From NCBI GenBank assembly GCA_018340805.1, contig JACMZG010001863.1, positions 56,669,080 to 56,733,079 of the forward strand: a DNA stretch of 64,000 nt, given 5' to 3'. The notes under the pieces were generated by a model. That model did not search any database. It had not been told where the DNA came from and saw only the letters and a list, made by a program, of their open reading frames with translations. A program made the translations under genes and the position numbers. Origin of the DNA: Microvelia longipes (taxonomy: Eukaryota > Arthropoda > Insecta > Hemiptera > Veliidae). The number at the start of each line of letters is the position of its first letter. Position 1 is the stretch's first letter. Below, piece by piece: positions 10,547 to 21,615 of the stretch.

Positions 10547-10640
10547 GGGGCAACACTTATTCACTGATGTAACTTTATTAGTTGAGAGCTTGAGTGTTGC
10601 CCCGCCTGCTGATGATGGCGTTATGCCGAAACCGGTCAAA
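10511..10640. mobile_element. fold-back element, hammerhead family A
   Basis: Left arm 10513-10560 and right arm 10590-10637 are near-perfect inverse copies (GACCGGTTTCGGCATAAC on the left; GTTATGCCGAAACCGGTC on the right), around a spacer of about 30 bp. Similarity stops exactly at GAC/GTC, the predicted hammerhead cleavage position, on both sides. Such a structure could arise from inverted insertion of two ribozyme-processed element ends. No protein-coding part is present. Confidence 0.75.
10604..10640 (+). ncRNA. hammerhead ribozyme core, family A right arm, 3' truncated
   Basis: CTGATGA at 10609-10615; stem II GGCG with TGCC (one G-U pair); GAAA at 10628-10631; stem III ACCGGT at 10631-10636; cleavage base C at 10637. 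After it comes a run of A, so stem I has no 3' strand. The element seems to end at its own cleavage site. Confidence 0.6.
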
Positions 10641-11619
10641 AAAAGATAAAAACTAATAAATAGTCAAAACACATTTTATAAAAATGTTACGTATCGACAT
10701 TGAATCAGGTTGGGCCCAAGAAATAACAATATGAGAGTGCCTAGTCTAGGCGTAACAAAGGCTGAGATTGGGCTCCAAGGCTTTATCACTGATAACTAGA
10801 TAATGGCAGAGCAAAAATACAACAAACTCCTGTATAACACTTTTATACACTCAACCTTAAACAACACAATACTTCCTCCCATAAACTCGATGAAGGTAGA
10901 GAAGAAGTAAATAAAAACTAAAATAAAATAGAAAATAGACTCTAAGAACTATGGAAAATGTAACAAGGTAAAATAAAAGCATTAGCTTTTATTCGATATT
11001 TTTGTGAGAAATTATTCTCTTAAGGCGAAAAGCATTATTTCTGAAAGAAATTCACTTTCTTAGCCTAGTTTCTAAAAGTGTTTATTCTTTATTTAGAACA
11101 ACTTGATCTATTTAGTTATATTTAGAAACAAAAGGCAAAAACTTTATCAAATTATAACTTTAAAATAAGGACTTTACTGGACCGAATATTTCGATTATTT
11201 TGATACCTGCAAGATGAATTGTGAGAGTTCAAATTCGTCACTATTACCCGGATATGGTAGATTAACCGTATATGGTAATTTATGTCACGTTTTGGTAACT
11301 TTTAAAGTTAAAATAAAACATATAATATTAACTGTTTTAAAAACTACATTCAGCTAAAGAAAAGTGATAGAAATAAAACCATATTTCAGTGACTTTTCTC
11401 AGACTAATTGTTTGACATAGATTCTTGTCAGCAATAATCCTTTTTTATTATTGAATATAAATAAAATTCATATTCCACACGTGTAGTCATACATAATATA
11501 CATTAGTAGAGAAGATTAACAAATGTTTAGGTTTTTTTACTTAATTGATAAAAATAATCATATTCTCAAATTAAGTTGACACTTGGCGCGAGTGTATCCT
11601 AGACGATATAATTTCCGAT
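10641..11619. other. unassigned AT-rich sequence
   Basis: No gene, array or known repeat recognised. Confidence 0.5.
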
Positions 11620-11742
11620 TCAATTTGTGATCTCTATATCCTGATGACGAGCGAATCGAATCCGAAGCGGAGAGGATGAGCATAGCGGATCGGTATGATA
11701 TGAAAAAGTCCCGAGGTACCTCGAACCCGATTTTTTTAAACA
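11620..11742 (-). repeat. D1 dispersed element, head only
   Basis: Read on the minus strand it opens with AAAAATCGGGTTCGAGGTAC and continues with GCTCATCCTCTCCGCTTCGG and the CGATTCGCTCGTCATCAGGA block, which is the head of D1. The two overlapping open frames here are by-products. Confidence 0.75.
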
Positions 11743-13329
11743 TAACCTGATATTAGTATTGAACTGTTTCCTCATACTTAGGGGATAAAGAAGCAAAAAT
11801 AAGAACTCGATAAAGGTAATAAAAGAAAACTTACGATAAGGCAATCAAGCCATACTTATCAAAGTCATCCATACCTGAAAAATAACAAATATTTGTCAAT
11901 TGCAATATAAATTATAAATTTGAAGCAAGGCTAGCGGCTTTGTGCCGTGTAAATGCTACACACACCACATTAACACAAGAGCGCTCGCAAGTAATGGATA
12001 CTTGTGTAGCTAAGGAAGAATATAGAATATTACTGAGTAGATAAAGATTTTGCTCCCGAGCCAAAAGCGAAAATAAACTACAGAAAAACCTACAGAGGCG
12101 AAACCGAGTTCGATATTTTTAAATGCCAAAGGAGACGAATCCATTATTAATGTGTATAAATGAGACAGTAATGTTTGCTTTCCTGCCTTGTGTCCATACA
12201 ATATGTTGTCTGATCACGCTTGGGAGCCCCTACCTCCAAAAATTAAATTTAATTATTGCGCCAAACAACGTCTTTCGATCTAAAATTGATTTTGAGCGAA
12301 TAAACAAATTTCATTTTTGGTCGGCCCGTGTTAAAAAAGTTGAGGTAGTATTAGTTCAGTAATGCTTTATTTTCCTTCCACATGAACAACATTTTCTTAC
12401 GAACTTGGCAATAGAATGATAAGTGACAGATACTTCTGCAGCTGTAATGCACCCACTCTGCCGTCTAAAAGTTTCAAATGTTAAAAACTAATTCTACGTT
12501 TGTTTTAATGGTAGCATGAAAAGAACAGACATTTTTATATTAAAAACTTTTTAAATTAGGTTTCATGACAAGGTATGAAAAGGGATTTAACTTTAGGGAA
12601 AAAGCCCTTTAAGATTTCCTTCACAGAGACAAGTCATATGATGTTCATCGCAATTCGAAATTAAGTCGCTAACATTAAAAGAGGCTTGTTTGGTGCTTGT
12701 ATTTACTTCATTTTCAATTATACCAGAGATATGTAGAAAAAGTATTTTGTCTGCACATAACATCCAACGGATTTTACTTAAATCATCCATTTCAGACTTA
12801 GAATAATATTAATATAAAAAGAGCATATGACCGTAAACAAAATTTAATTCTACTGATAACACGAAAGCCGGTTGACTAGTGGTCTTAAGTAGAAGCACCA
12901 CCCTAACAACAAAACATTATTTTAAATAGGTGCCATAAATATCCATTAATGAAGAAAGATCGTAAAGAACAAATATAATAACTTGAGTATTTAAGCTGAG
13001 TATTTAATAAAACCGGTCTTAGATGGCAAAAGGATAGCGTAATACAATAATCTACATTAAGTTGACAAGGACTACTTTGAATATAATTTTATTTAAAAAC
13101 GTTAAAATACTATTTAAAATGCTTAAAATATTGTAATGCACCGATATTTATATTAGTATTTTACGAATAATCAATCATTAATTAATAATAGAACATAATA
13201 ATTCAGCAACCGGAAGTATTGCCAACTTTTTTATAAGAAAATTGTATATTGTTAGGATGGCAGCATTACTTAAGGCCAGCAGTGAACCGCCTTTCGTATT
13301 ATCAGTGGAGCTCCTCCTATATATAGTAT
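11743..13329. other. unassigned sequence with two small open frames
   Basis: A plus-strand frame at 12123-12362 (79 codons, ATG) and a minus-strand frame at 12593-12790 (65 codons, ATG, beginning MDDLSKIRWMLCADK) look more protein-like than chance. I recognise no family, and no convincing splice context or promoter was found. Confidence 0.3.
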
Positions 13330-13480
13330 TATTTAAGATTTCAGATGTTTTTAAGACCCTCTAAAAGGTTTTTACAAGGTTATCAATCTATATGTGTGTG
13401 TGTGTGCATAAGAGTGTGTGCGTCTGTTATTACCGTAGTTCCCAGAGAGGTTATGATACAGAGTTGTACCTAATACAAAA
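13330..13480 (-). repeat. D1 dispersed element, tail fragment
   Basis: Plus-strand text TTTTTAAGACCCTCTAAAAG, a (TG)n run at 13395-13407 and GTCTGTTATTACCGTAGTTC match the reverse-strand tail of D1 (compare 49200-49330). Confidence 0.65.
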
Positions 13481-13634
13481 ATTAATCTTATTATTTAGAT
13501 TTGCTCTCTGGAAAATAATTTTTCCATGATATCATTAATGAATGATCCGGAAATTCGTATAAAGAATTATAAAACAGAAATGTAATGGGATGGATTATTT
13601 GACACGAGGAGGAAAGAAAAGGATAACAGAGCGG

Positions 13635-13698
13635 CCCTTGCAGCTTGGATGTTTGGTGGCAAGGTATTGTTCTTGCCACCAAATATCCACCGCAAGGG
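13635..13698. repeat. stem-loop with 19-bp inner arms
   Basis: TTGGATGTTTGGTGGCAAG is followed after 8 bases by its near-complement CTTGCCACCAAATATCCAC. Outer CCCTTGC and GCAAGGG pair as well. Function unknown; it could be a tiny fold-back element. The frame open at 13491-13784 on the minus strand is not gene-like. Confidence 0.7.
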
Positions 13699-14195
13699 AG
13701 GAATGGATTTAAGAAAGACTCTAAATTCCCTCTAATTATTAAGATAGGAGGCCATGAAATCCAACGTTGAATTACAATAAGCATTATTTTCTGATAAATA
13801 TTCCATAAAATCCACCGCGTGACACAACTCTATCCAACAGTGAGGTAAAATAATAAATAAATTAAACGAGCAAGATGAATTAAAAGACAAGATCAAGTAT
13901 TACAAAGAACAAGGTCACTATCAAATCACGTTCAAAAACAACCAAAAATAAACCAGCAGAGATCGCAGCAGGAGACACCGTATGTTTTAACCGCATCCAA
14001 GGTGAGTCATCTTAACGCTTCATATCCTTAAGTCAAACTCATCTGTCCCCAACACAAAAGAAACAAACATGAAGCCAAACCCTCCGTAAAGCGAAGCATC
14101 AAATAAAAACATATTATATTATTTAATGTTATATTATATTTGTATTGTTTATTTAAAAAAATACGCTATAGAATCAACAAGGAGAAGTGGCATAG
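13699..14195. other. unassigned sequence
   Basis: No feature recognised. Confidence 0.5.
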
Positions 14196-14345
<150 letters not shown>

Positions 14346-14881
14346 TGATTATTCCGCAAAAAATAAATGAAAACAAAACAAAGCATAACTATTAAATAAA
14401 ATAAAGAAAAAATATTAAACATTCGATACATAATTATTTCGATATTTAATAAAGATTAATGTGATTATACTTGGAATTAAAAACCATAATATCAGCAATA
14501 TTTGTATAGCTGGTATAAATGTAGGACAGCCATTGATTCGAAAATGCTACGGACTCATAAACAATAATTTTGGCAATAATAAGCAATAAATTATCATTAA
14601 GAGAGACATGAAACTATGAGAAGTTATAGACGTGACAAAACACTAATACAATTTAAACTAATAAATAATTCAAACACAGTAGAGGTCATTATTTTAACAT
14701 CTTATTGGTACTGATTTTTAAGTCGATAGGGACGTTGTGCTAAGTTTGAGAAAATATTGTCGAGTGCGTGTCTTTTCAATCTGAATAGAGAGCTCACGAT
14801 TGTATGATCTCCGATTGGTTGAGATGCAATTGAAAGTGTTTATGGGAAAATTTGCGCCAATCCGCATTATCAGAAAAACAG
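14346..14881. other. unassigned sequence
   Basis: No feature recognised. Confidence 0.5.
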
Positions 14882-15655
14882 TCTCAGAAGTTAGTGAATG
14901 ATTAAGAGTAGTCTTATGAGTTGATGAATGATCTTATAGTGCACAATCATGAGTTTAATTATGATCAGAAAGAGCAGTCTTATAAGTTAGTAAATGATCA
15001 GAAAGAGCAGTCTCATAAGTTAATAAATGATCAAAAAGAGCGATCTTATGAGTTAGTGTATGATTATAAAGAGCTCTCTCATGACTTGAAGCATGATCAG
15101 AAGGGGCATTCTCATAAGCTAATGTATAATTATAAAGAGCTGTTTCATAAGCTAATGTATAATTATAAAGAGCAGTTTCATAAGCTGATGTATAATTATA
15201 AAGAGCTCTCTCATGAGTTGAAGCATGATCAGAAGGGGCATTCTCAAAAGCTAATGTATAATTATAAAGAGCAGTCTCATAAGCTAATGAATAATTATAA
15301 AGAGCAGTTTCATAAGCTAATGTATAATTATAAAGAGCAGTTTCATAAGCTGATGTATAACTATAAAAAGCTCTCTCATGAATTGAAGCATGATCAGAAA
15401 GGGCATTCTCATAAGCTAATGTATAATTATAAAGAGCAGTTTCATAAGCTAATGTATAATTATAAAGAGCAGTCTCATAAGCTAATGTATGATTATAAAG
15501 AGCAGTCTCATAAGCTAATGTATATTATAAGAGCAGTTTCATAAGCTATGTAATTATAAAGATCAGTTTCATAAGCTGATGTATAATTATAAAGAGCAGT
15601 TTCATAAGTTGGAGTAAGATATGAAAGAGCAGTCTCATAACTTCGTGTATTAGAG
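14882..15655 (+). repeat. 33-bp minisatellite with higher-order units
   Basis: About 22 copies of a 33-bp unit (CATAAGCTAATGTATAATTA plus TAAAGAGCAG and TTT or TCT). Variant units with GAAGCATGATCAGAAGGGGC recur every four or five monomers, giving a higher-order period of 132 or 165 bp. The period is a multiple of three, so a frame of 207 codons stays open (14921-15544, repeating HKLMYNYKEQF-like 11-mers). The same repeat continues on both sides with stops and frame breaks. I therefore treat it as non-coding, though a transcript would encode a charged, Tyr- and Lys-rich repeat. Confidence 0.9.
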
Positions 15656-15984
15656 CTTTGCAGGGCTTATGTGATATATTGTATTTATTTATTTTAGAAG
15701 CATTCTTAAAAGCCACTTCAAGATTAAATGCTGAAAAATTATAAAGGACTATTATTTACATAAGTAAATATATTGACACATTAATGAAATTGGGTTCCAT
15801 AGACCTTGAAATAAAAAACCAACAATTGTATGAGATTAGAACACAATTTGCAGATGAAAGAGCTAAAACATTTATTTGCTATTGAAATTTGATCTGTGTA
15901 CTAACACTTTTACCCCTGATTTATTTTATTTAGATATGACATCATACATTCACTTGAAATTCGGTACAAAAACCAAGTCATAGG
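15656..15984. other. unassigned AT-rich spacer
   Basis: No feature recognised between two arrays. Confidence 0.5.
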
Positions 15985-16655
15985 GTCTAAATAATAAGTC
16001 TGTGCTCTAAAAACTAAGTCTGTGAATCAAATACTAAACCTGTGGACCAAATACTAAACCTGTGGACCACATAATAAACCTGTGAACCGAATACTACACC
16101 TGAAGATCACATACTAAACCTGTGGTCTAAGTATTTAATTTTGAATCTAATTACTAAACCTGTGAACCAAATACTAAACCGTGGACCAATACTAAACCTG
16201 TGAACCAAATACTAAATCTGTGGACCACATAATAAACCTTGAACCAAAATACTAACCTGTGACCAAATACTAAACCTGTGAACCAAATACTACACCTGTG
16301 GACCACATAATAAACCTGAACCAAATACTACACTGTGGACCACATAATAAACCTGTGGTCTAAGAATTAAATTTATGAATCTAATACTAACCTGTGAACC
16401 AAATACTAAACCTGTGACCACATAATAACCTGTGAACCAAATACTAAACCTGTGGACCACATAATAAACCTGTGAACCAAATACTACACCTGAGGATCAC
16501 ATACTAAACCTGTGGACTAAGAATTAACCTGTGGTTAATATTAATCTGTGGACCGAATACTAAACCCCAATACTAAACCTGTGGTCTAAATATTAAATCT
16601 GTGGACCGAATACTAAACCTGTGGACCAAATACTCAACCTGCGGTTCAATTATTA
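15985..16655. repeat. 20-bp degenerate tandem array
   Basis: About 32 units of a 20-bp motif of the form ACTAAACCTGTGGACCAAAT or ACTAAACCTGTGAACCAAAT. A variant with CACATAATAAACC is interspersed, giving a loose 40-bp period. Many units have one-base deletions. Confidence 0.9.
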
Positions 16656-17529
16656 ATATATAAATAAAGATAAAAATCAAACTTTTTAATAAGAATAAAT
16701 ATTACTTCCTGAATGAGAATGTATAATACAGACAACATCCTTAAACCAAGGATATCTTAAAAAAATAACGTAGATATAATCTAAATCCAAACCCTACAAT
16801 TTATTAAAAAAAAATCTTTTACAACTACTTTGCAAAAATAAATATATAATACTAAAATAATTTTAATTACAATTTAAATTTAAAAAATGCAATTTTTCCA
16901 GTGAAATACAGACATACACAGTAATTTATATTATGAATGAAAACTATTTTCTACAAAAAAAAAATAACATTTATCGATAGGAAATTCGCTAATATTTAAT
17001 TACTTTAGACAAGTTTATCGTTAGTTTAAATACAAAGCAATTTGGGCCGAATAAGAAAATTATTTATTTACAAATTATAAAACTTTAATAACATCTGGTA
17101 CAAGAATTTTCCAAAACATATGTGTCACCGCTATCTCTCGACATAGATACACGTCATTATTGCCAACCTCCTAAATAAACTATAGAACGAAAATTGAAAT
17201 GGTTATTTACCAACACACCTGACGTGATTTATTGACTTTATGGAAGGCATTCCTTCAAGATACGGTCAAGGTTTCTTCCGTTTTATTATGTATTATATAT
17301 TTATCCTCGTAAAACATGCTAGTTAAAAGCAAGGCTGTCTTGAAAATCGTATATAAAATATTCAAAATCAAGTAGTTGACATTTCTAAGAGATTGTATCC
17401 TTTAAATAAAGTTGATGTCATACACCTGACGAACTTCAACTTGATGTCCCAGAACTAAGTTATACAATATTGTAATACTAAGATTCATTATTCATTTAAT
17501 AAATTATTTTGTTTCCTTATCGCTTATAT
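16656..17529. other. unassigned AT-rich sequence
   Basis: No feature recognised. Confidence 0.5.
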
Positions 17530-17678
17530 TACTGTTATTTTATTACTATTATAATATTATTATTAAAAATAATAATATTAATAATAATAAATAATAGTAT
17601 AATAATAGTAGTATAATATAGTAGTAAGTAGTAATATAGTAGTATAATATAATAGTAGTATAATAATAGAATAAAAAT
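17530..17678. repeat. (ATA/GTA)n low-complexity tract
   Basis: Trinucleotide-like runs of ATT, ATA and AGTA over about 150 bp. Confidence 0.85.
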
Positions 17679-18106
17679 AAAGTGGCACCTTGGCAAATAA
17701 AATAGCCCGCTGTCGCCTTTAATTACCACTGAAAGGTGTGAAACTCAAAAAAAAATAAAAAATAAATAAAAGCAATACAAATAATTTATTAACCTTATAT
17801 ACAATTATAATACACAAAATAAAAAACAATTCTTAATAATAAGAATCCGGGAATATAGAAGCTAGCAACCATAAATGTAGATAATGCAGCTAGGGACCGG
17901 GAATTTAGGGATAGTGTTGTCATAGGGTTCTTCAAATCTAACTTTTACCTACCTTCTCCATGGAGAGCAAATAGAGTCTAGAATTCATGCCTTTTTTTCT
18001 GTTTTGAAAAAAATGCCTATTCTGTTCAGTTCTTAAAAGAATATCAATTCAGTAATAATTAAACCAATGATATATAACCTGAAATTAGTATAATTTCAAA
18101 TATGTC
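17679..18106. other. unassigned sequence
   Basis: No feature recognised. Confidence 0.5.
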
Positions 18107-18107
18107 G

Positions 18108-18139
<32 letters not shown>

Positions 18140-18161
18140 ATAATAATATATATATATAATA

Positions 18162-18253
<92 letters not shown>
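18107..18253. repeat. (TA)n microsatellite
   Basis: Alternating TA with several TAATAATA breaks. Confidence 0.95.
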
Positions 18254-18256
<3 letters not shown>

Positions 18257-18738
18257 TTTTACATACTTTACACAAAAACTACTAACCAACTAAACTTATT
18301 GTTATACTATACATTGTTAGTTAAATCAGCCTGGGTTCTGTAGAGAATCTAATTCAAATGTTAAAATACCTAGTGAGATAATAATCAGCAACTCAAGGTG
18401 ACAAACAATACATTTTACTCAATTATTTGCTTAATCTAATACTTTGTACTCAACCAAGTTTTTGACAAAAGAAATAATAATTATTCCCTTGAATTTTTTG
18501 AATTTGAATTTTCATTGCTTCCGTTTAATTAAATCATCACCAATATATTTATGAATTCAATCAATCAAAAGTAAAAAAATTATATTATTTTACACATTAA
18601 TAAGGTAATAATTAAATGATATTAAGACTATTATGAACAATACACATGCCCTCTGAAATATACAATCCTACCTGTATACATTTATTTGACTGGCTATGAA
18701 AAATTTGTATTTTTCTTAGTAAACTTAAAATTTGTATT
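18254..18738. other. unassigned AT-rich sequence
   Basis: No feature recognised. Confidence 0.5.
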
Positions 18739-19026
18739 GGTAAATAAATAGTTTCTCCACTAAGTAGTATGTTAATAAATTTACTAGAGAGTTAACTTTC
18801 TGCCGCATCTGGTCACCATCAGTCATTCTCTGGAGTGCTAAGAACGATTTTAAGTAATGATTGCTTTCCAATCTTTATAGTGCACTATAAAGATTGGAAA
18901 ATGATCGTTACTAACGATCGTTCTTAGCACTCAAGAGAATGACTGATGATTGCCGGATGCAGCAGAAAGTTAACTCTCTAGTAAATTTATTAACATACTA
19001 TTTAGTGGAGGCACTATTTATTAACC
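18739..19026. mobile_element. 288-bp palindrome, hammerhead family D
   Basis: The two halves are near-perfect inverse copies meeting at TTTATAGTGCACTATAAA (around 18885), with no spacer. Shared blocks include GTTAATAAATTTACTAGAGA, GTTAACTTTCTGC, CAGTCATTCTC and GTGCTAAGAACGAT with their inverses. The right half carries a full hammerhead-like core. In the left half (minus strand) the last A of CTGATGA is a G. The structure would form a very long RNA hairpin or a DNA cruciform. Confidence 0.8.
18938..18982 (+). ncRNA. predicted hammerhead ribozyme core, family D
   Basis: CTGATGA at 18943-18949; a weak stem II (TGC with GCA, 8-nt loop); GAAA at 18965-18968; a fully palindromic 8-nt stem III AGTTAACT at 18968-18975; cleavage base C at 18976. 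Stem I is weak (GA with TC, then mismatches). All core bases are present but the pairing around them is poorer than in families A and C. Confidence 0.45.
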
Positions 19027-19198
19027 TATTCTTAGATTACTTTACAAGCAGTTATATGTATTAAAATTTGTATAATCTCTATTCCTTTCCACACAACTTT
19101 AACGACTTTAAATAGGAATAATGAAGGCATTATATGAGATAAAAGACGACTCCATATACCAGATGGATCCAACGTGAATCGCGGTTACTGTCTGTTAC

Positions 19199-19495
19199 GA
19201 ACATTTAGGTCTTCCGGAGGAGACATCGTCAATGAACATTATGTTTCGCTTCCACTATGGGAGACATCTTTAAGGATGTAGGACATCATAAGTTCACAAT
19301 GCTCTACGGAACTGAACTTAACTCAGTAAAAGTTTCGTAGAGCATTGTGTAAAGACACAATGCTGGAAATCATGGATAAAAATCCATGATGTCCACTACA
19401 CGACTGAAGATGGCTCCCAGAGTGGAAGCGAAACGTCGGATCCTTCATCTGCACTGATGCGGCCTACACCGGAAGACCTAGATATTTATGACAAT
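19199..19495. mobile_element. fold-back element, hammerhead family C (long copy)
   Basis: Ends are inverted (TTTAGGTCTTCCGG near 19204 and CCGGAAGACCTAGA near 19469). Inside, AACATTATGTTTCGCTTCCA on the left and the GGAAGCGAAACGTCGG block (19424-19439) on the right are inverse copies. Nested hairpins occupy the middle: CTCTACGGAAC with GTTTCGTAGAG, and ATCATGGAT with ATCCATGAT. The left arm has lost the cleavage region (ATAAT in place of the GTC context); the right arm keeps a full core. Confidence 0.75.
19399..19445 (+). ncRNA. predicted hammerhead ribozyme core, family C
   Basis: CTGAAGA at 19404-19410; stem II made by GCTCCC and GGAAGC (one C-A mismatch) around CAGAGT-like loop bases; GAAA at 19430-19433; stem III ACGT at 19433-19436; cleavage base C at 19437; then GGAT, which in the copy at 60197 pairs with ATCC before the CTGAAGA. 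Here the bases before CTGAAGA (CACGA) do not match, so stem I is broken. Confidence 0.45.
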
Positions 19496-19820
19496 AACCA
19501 CAGCAGCCTATAAACTTGTTTGACATCAAATACGATGATAGACGACATTCAAAAATTAAAATATTTATAACAGGAATTAAGTATAAGTTAAATATTTATA
19601 ACATAATTATATAATAAGTATAGTATATAATTAAATAGGATTATAAAAGCAATGGATAAGATAAATGCTTTTATAAAGTATAATAACCAACAGTGAGGTT
19701 CTAAAGCAATAAAAAGTAGAGTTAGGTGCTAAATTTCATATTGAATCATAAAATCTAATATTCAAAAGTCTGAGAGCAAAAAAGCCCTCGACTCTGAAGT
19801 CGACGTCATCGTTTTTATTC

Positions 19821-20184
19821 TGTAATGTCTGGAAATGATGAATGATTCAATAAAATGTAATATAAAATTAAATGTTCAGGAACAGTTAAAAATGTTCGTT
19901 CTTTACAAATAGGTTTGATTTAAACTTAAGATTATTTAAGATCTTAAGCTTAAGATCTGCCTCGGTGGCCATGGTCGTAAAGGCGTACGATTTCGGCACC
20001 GGAGGTGCCCGCTATGCTCTAAGATTTTATGAATAGTATTTGTATTAAAATGATTTCGCCAACTTTAATTAATTCTTAGAGTGTAGTAGATGCAACCCAC
20101 CTGAGGTGGTTCCCGCAGGGTGAATACCCTGATGGGCCGAATGGCCCTAAAACGGGCATTTTATTTTATTGTAATGTCTGGAAA
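19821..20184. other. 15-bp target-site duplication around an extended SINE
   Basis: TGTAATGTCTGGAAA occurs at 19821-19835 and again at 20170-20184, enclosing the SINE and its 5' extension. This marks both as one inserted unit. Confidence 0.75.
19836..20169 (+). mobile_element. tRNA-derived SINE, subfamily 1, with 5' extension
   Basis: From 19847 it matches 347-458 nearly base for base and then the SINE. The tRNA-like head begins near 19960 (CGGTGGCCATGGTCGTAAAG). A deletion removes most of the B box: GGAGGTGCCCGC runs straight into CTATGCTCTAAG. The body from TTATGAATAGTATTTG to GGGCATTTTA is intact. Without a B box this copy should be a poor template for polymerase III. Confidence 0.85.
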
Positions 20185-21004
20185 AGGTGAAACGTGGATA
20201 CTTTTGAAAGTAAAAGTAAAAAGTAAAGTTGAGAAATTATGCTTCGAGTGGAAAGTTTCTTCCGCCCAGAAAGAAATATACTCGAATACAATAAAGTAAA
20301 GAATATTACTTAGAATTGATAATATAAAATTGAGAGAATAAAGCACCGTTTATTGACCCGGGGTAAACAATATTTACAATGGATTTGCACCGGATTAACT
20401 AAGTCTGGGTCATCGATTAATAAGGTAAAATAGGAGGGGGCTGAAAGCTTTATAAAAAAAAATCAATTTCTACGAACGTCACAACACTAACTCACTCTGG
20501 CAGCAGTTATCAGCGAGTTGAGTGAAAACTAACATTATGGAATACCCCCCCCCCCCCGCTGTCAAGTCCCTCCCAAACAAAGTACAACTTCGTCAAGTAC
20601 GTCACAATATAAAATCAACAAAACCTGGGACAAATAAAGTTTACTCTATGTATCAAACTTTCAAGTATATAAATATGACCCCAAAAACGTATTTTCATGT
20701 AGGTGTTAAAAATACACTAAATACATGTTTTTATACGAGTCGTGAGACAAGCATATACGCATGAGATAATCTATAAAAATTAATTATGTATCAGTGTCAT
20801 GTTTTTTAAGTAAAAATATGTTGAATGTAAACATATGTCCAGAACGAGTGATGATAAAATAATAATATGATGGATTATGAGTATGAGCTCCATTACTTTT
20901 ATCTCGTTTTATATAAATAGGGAAATATCAACACATATGAGGGGAAATATTTAGATAAAACCCAAAACACGGATAAAATGTACAAAAATAAAAGTATATA
21001 TAAT
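20185..21004. other. unassigned sequence with a poly-C run
   Basis: A run of 13 C lies near 20545-20558. The open frame at 20522-20764 (80 codons) shows no known motif, and no other feature is recognised. Confidence 0.45.
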
Positions 21005-21007
21005 TAA

Positions 21008-21062
21008 GATATAAGGGTTCCCGCTTGAAGTCGAGATCTCGGGTTCAGTCCCTAGATAGTGA
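21008..21062 (+). repeat. tRNA-like fragment
   Basis: TCTCGGGTTCAGTCCCTAG has the form of a tRNA T arm (B box GGGTTCAGTCCC), preceded by GCTTGAAGTCGAGA. No full cloverleaf can be drawn, so it is probably the head of an old SINE or a tRNA pseudogene. Confidence 0.35.
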
Positions 21063-21120
21063 CATAAAAAAATAAAAATATAAACGCGGGGCTATCTCAT
21101 TCTACTACATTCAATTTGAT

Positions 21121-21615
21121 TATTTTTATTTATTTTTGTCGCATCTATTCTTTTTACGCTCGTCTATTCTGTTCTGATCTATTGTAATATTTTGTATTCC
21201 ATTCTATTTATTTACTTTTGTCGCATCTATTCTTTTTTACGCTCGTCTATTCTGTTCTGATCTATTGTAATATTTTGCATTCCATTCTTTTTATTTATTT
21301 TTGTCGCATCTATTCTTTTTACACTCGTCTATTCTGTTCTGATCTATTGTAATATTTTGCATTCCATTTTTTATTTATTTTTGTCGCATCTATTCTTTTT
21401 ACGCTCGTCTATTCTGTTCTGATCTATTGTAATATTTTGCATTCCATTCTTTTTATTTATTTTTGTCGCATCTATTCTTTTTACGCTCGTCTATTCTGTT
21501 CTGATCTATTCTAATATGTTGCATTCCATTCTATTTATTTATTTTTGTCACATATATTCTTTTTTACGCTCGTCTATTCTGTTCTAATCTATTTTAATGT
21601 ATTGTATTCCATTTT
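21121..21615. repeat. 82-bp tandem array, six copies
   Basis: Unit contains TTTTTGTCGCATCTATTC, TTTACGCTCGTCTATTCTG, TTCTGATCTATTGTAATATT and TTGCATTCCATTC. Within each unit CTATTCT recurs, suggesting descent from a shorter repeat. Confidence 0.95.
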
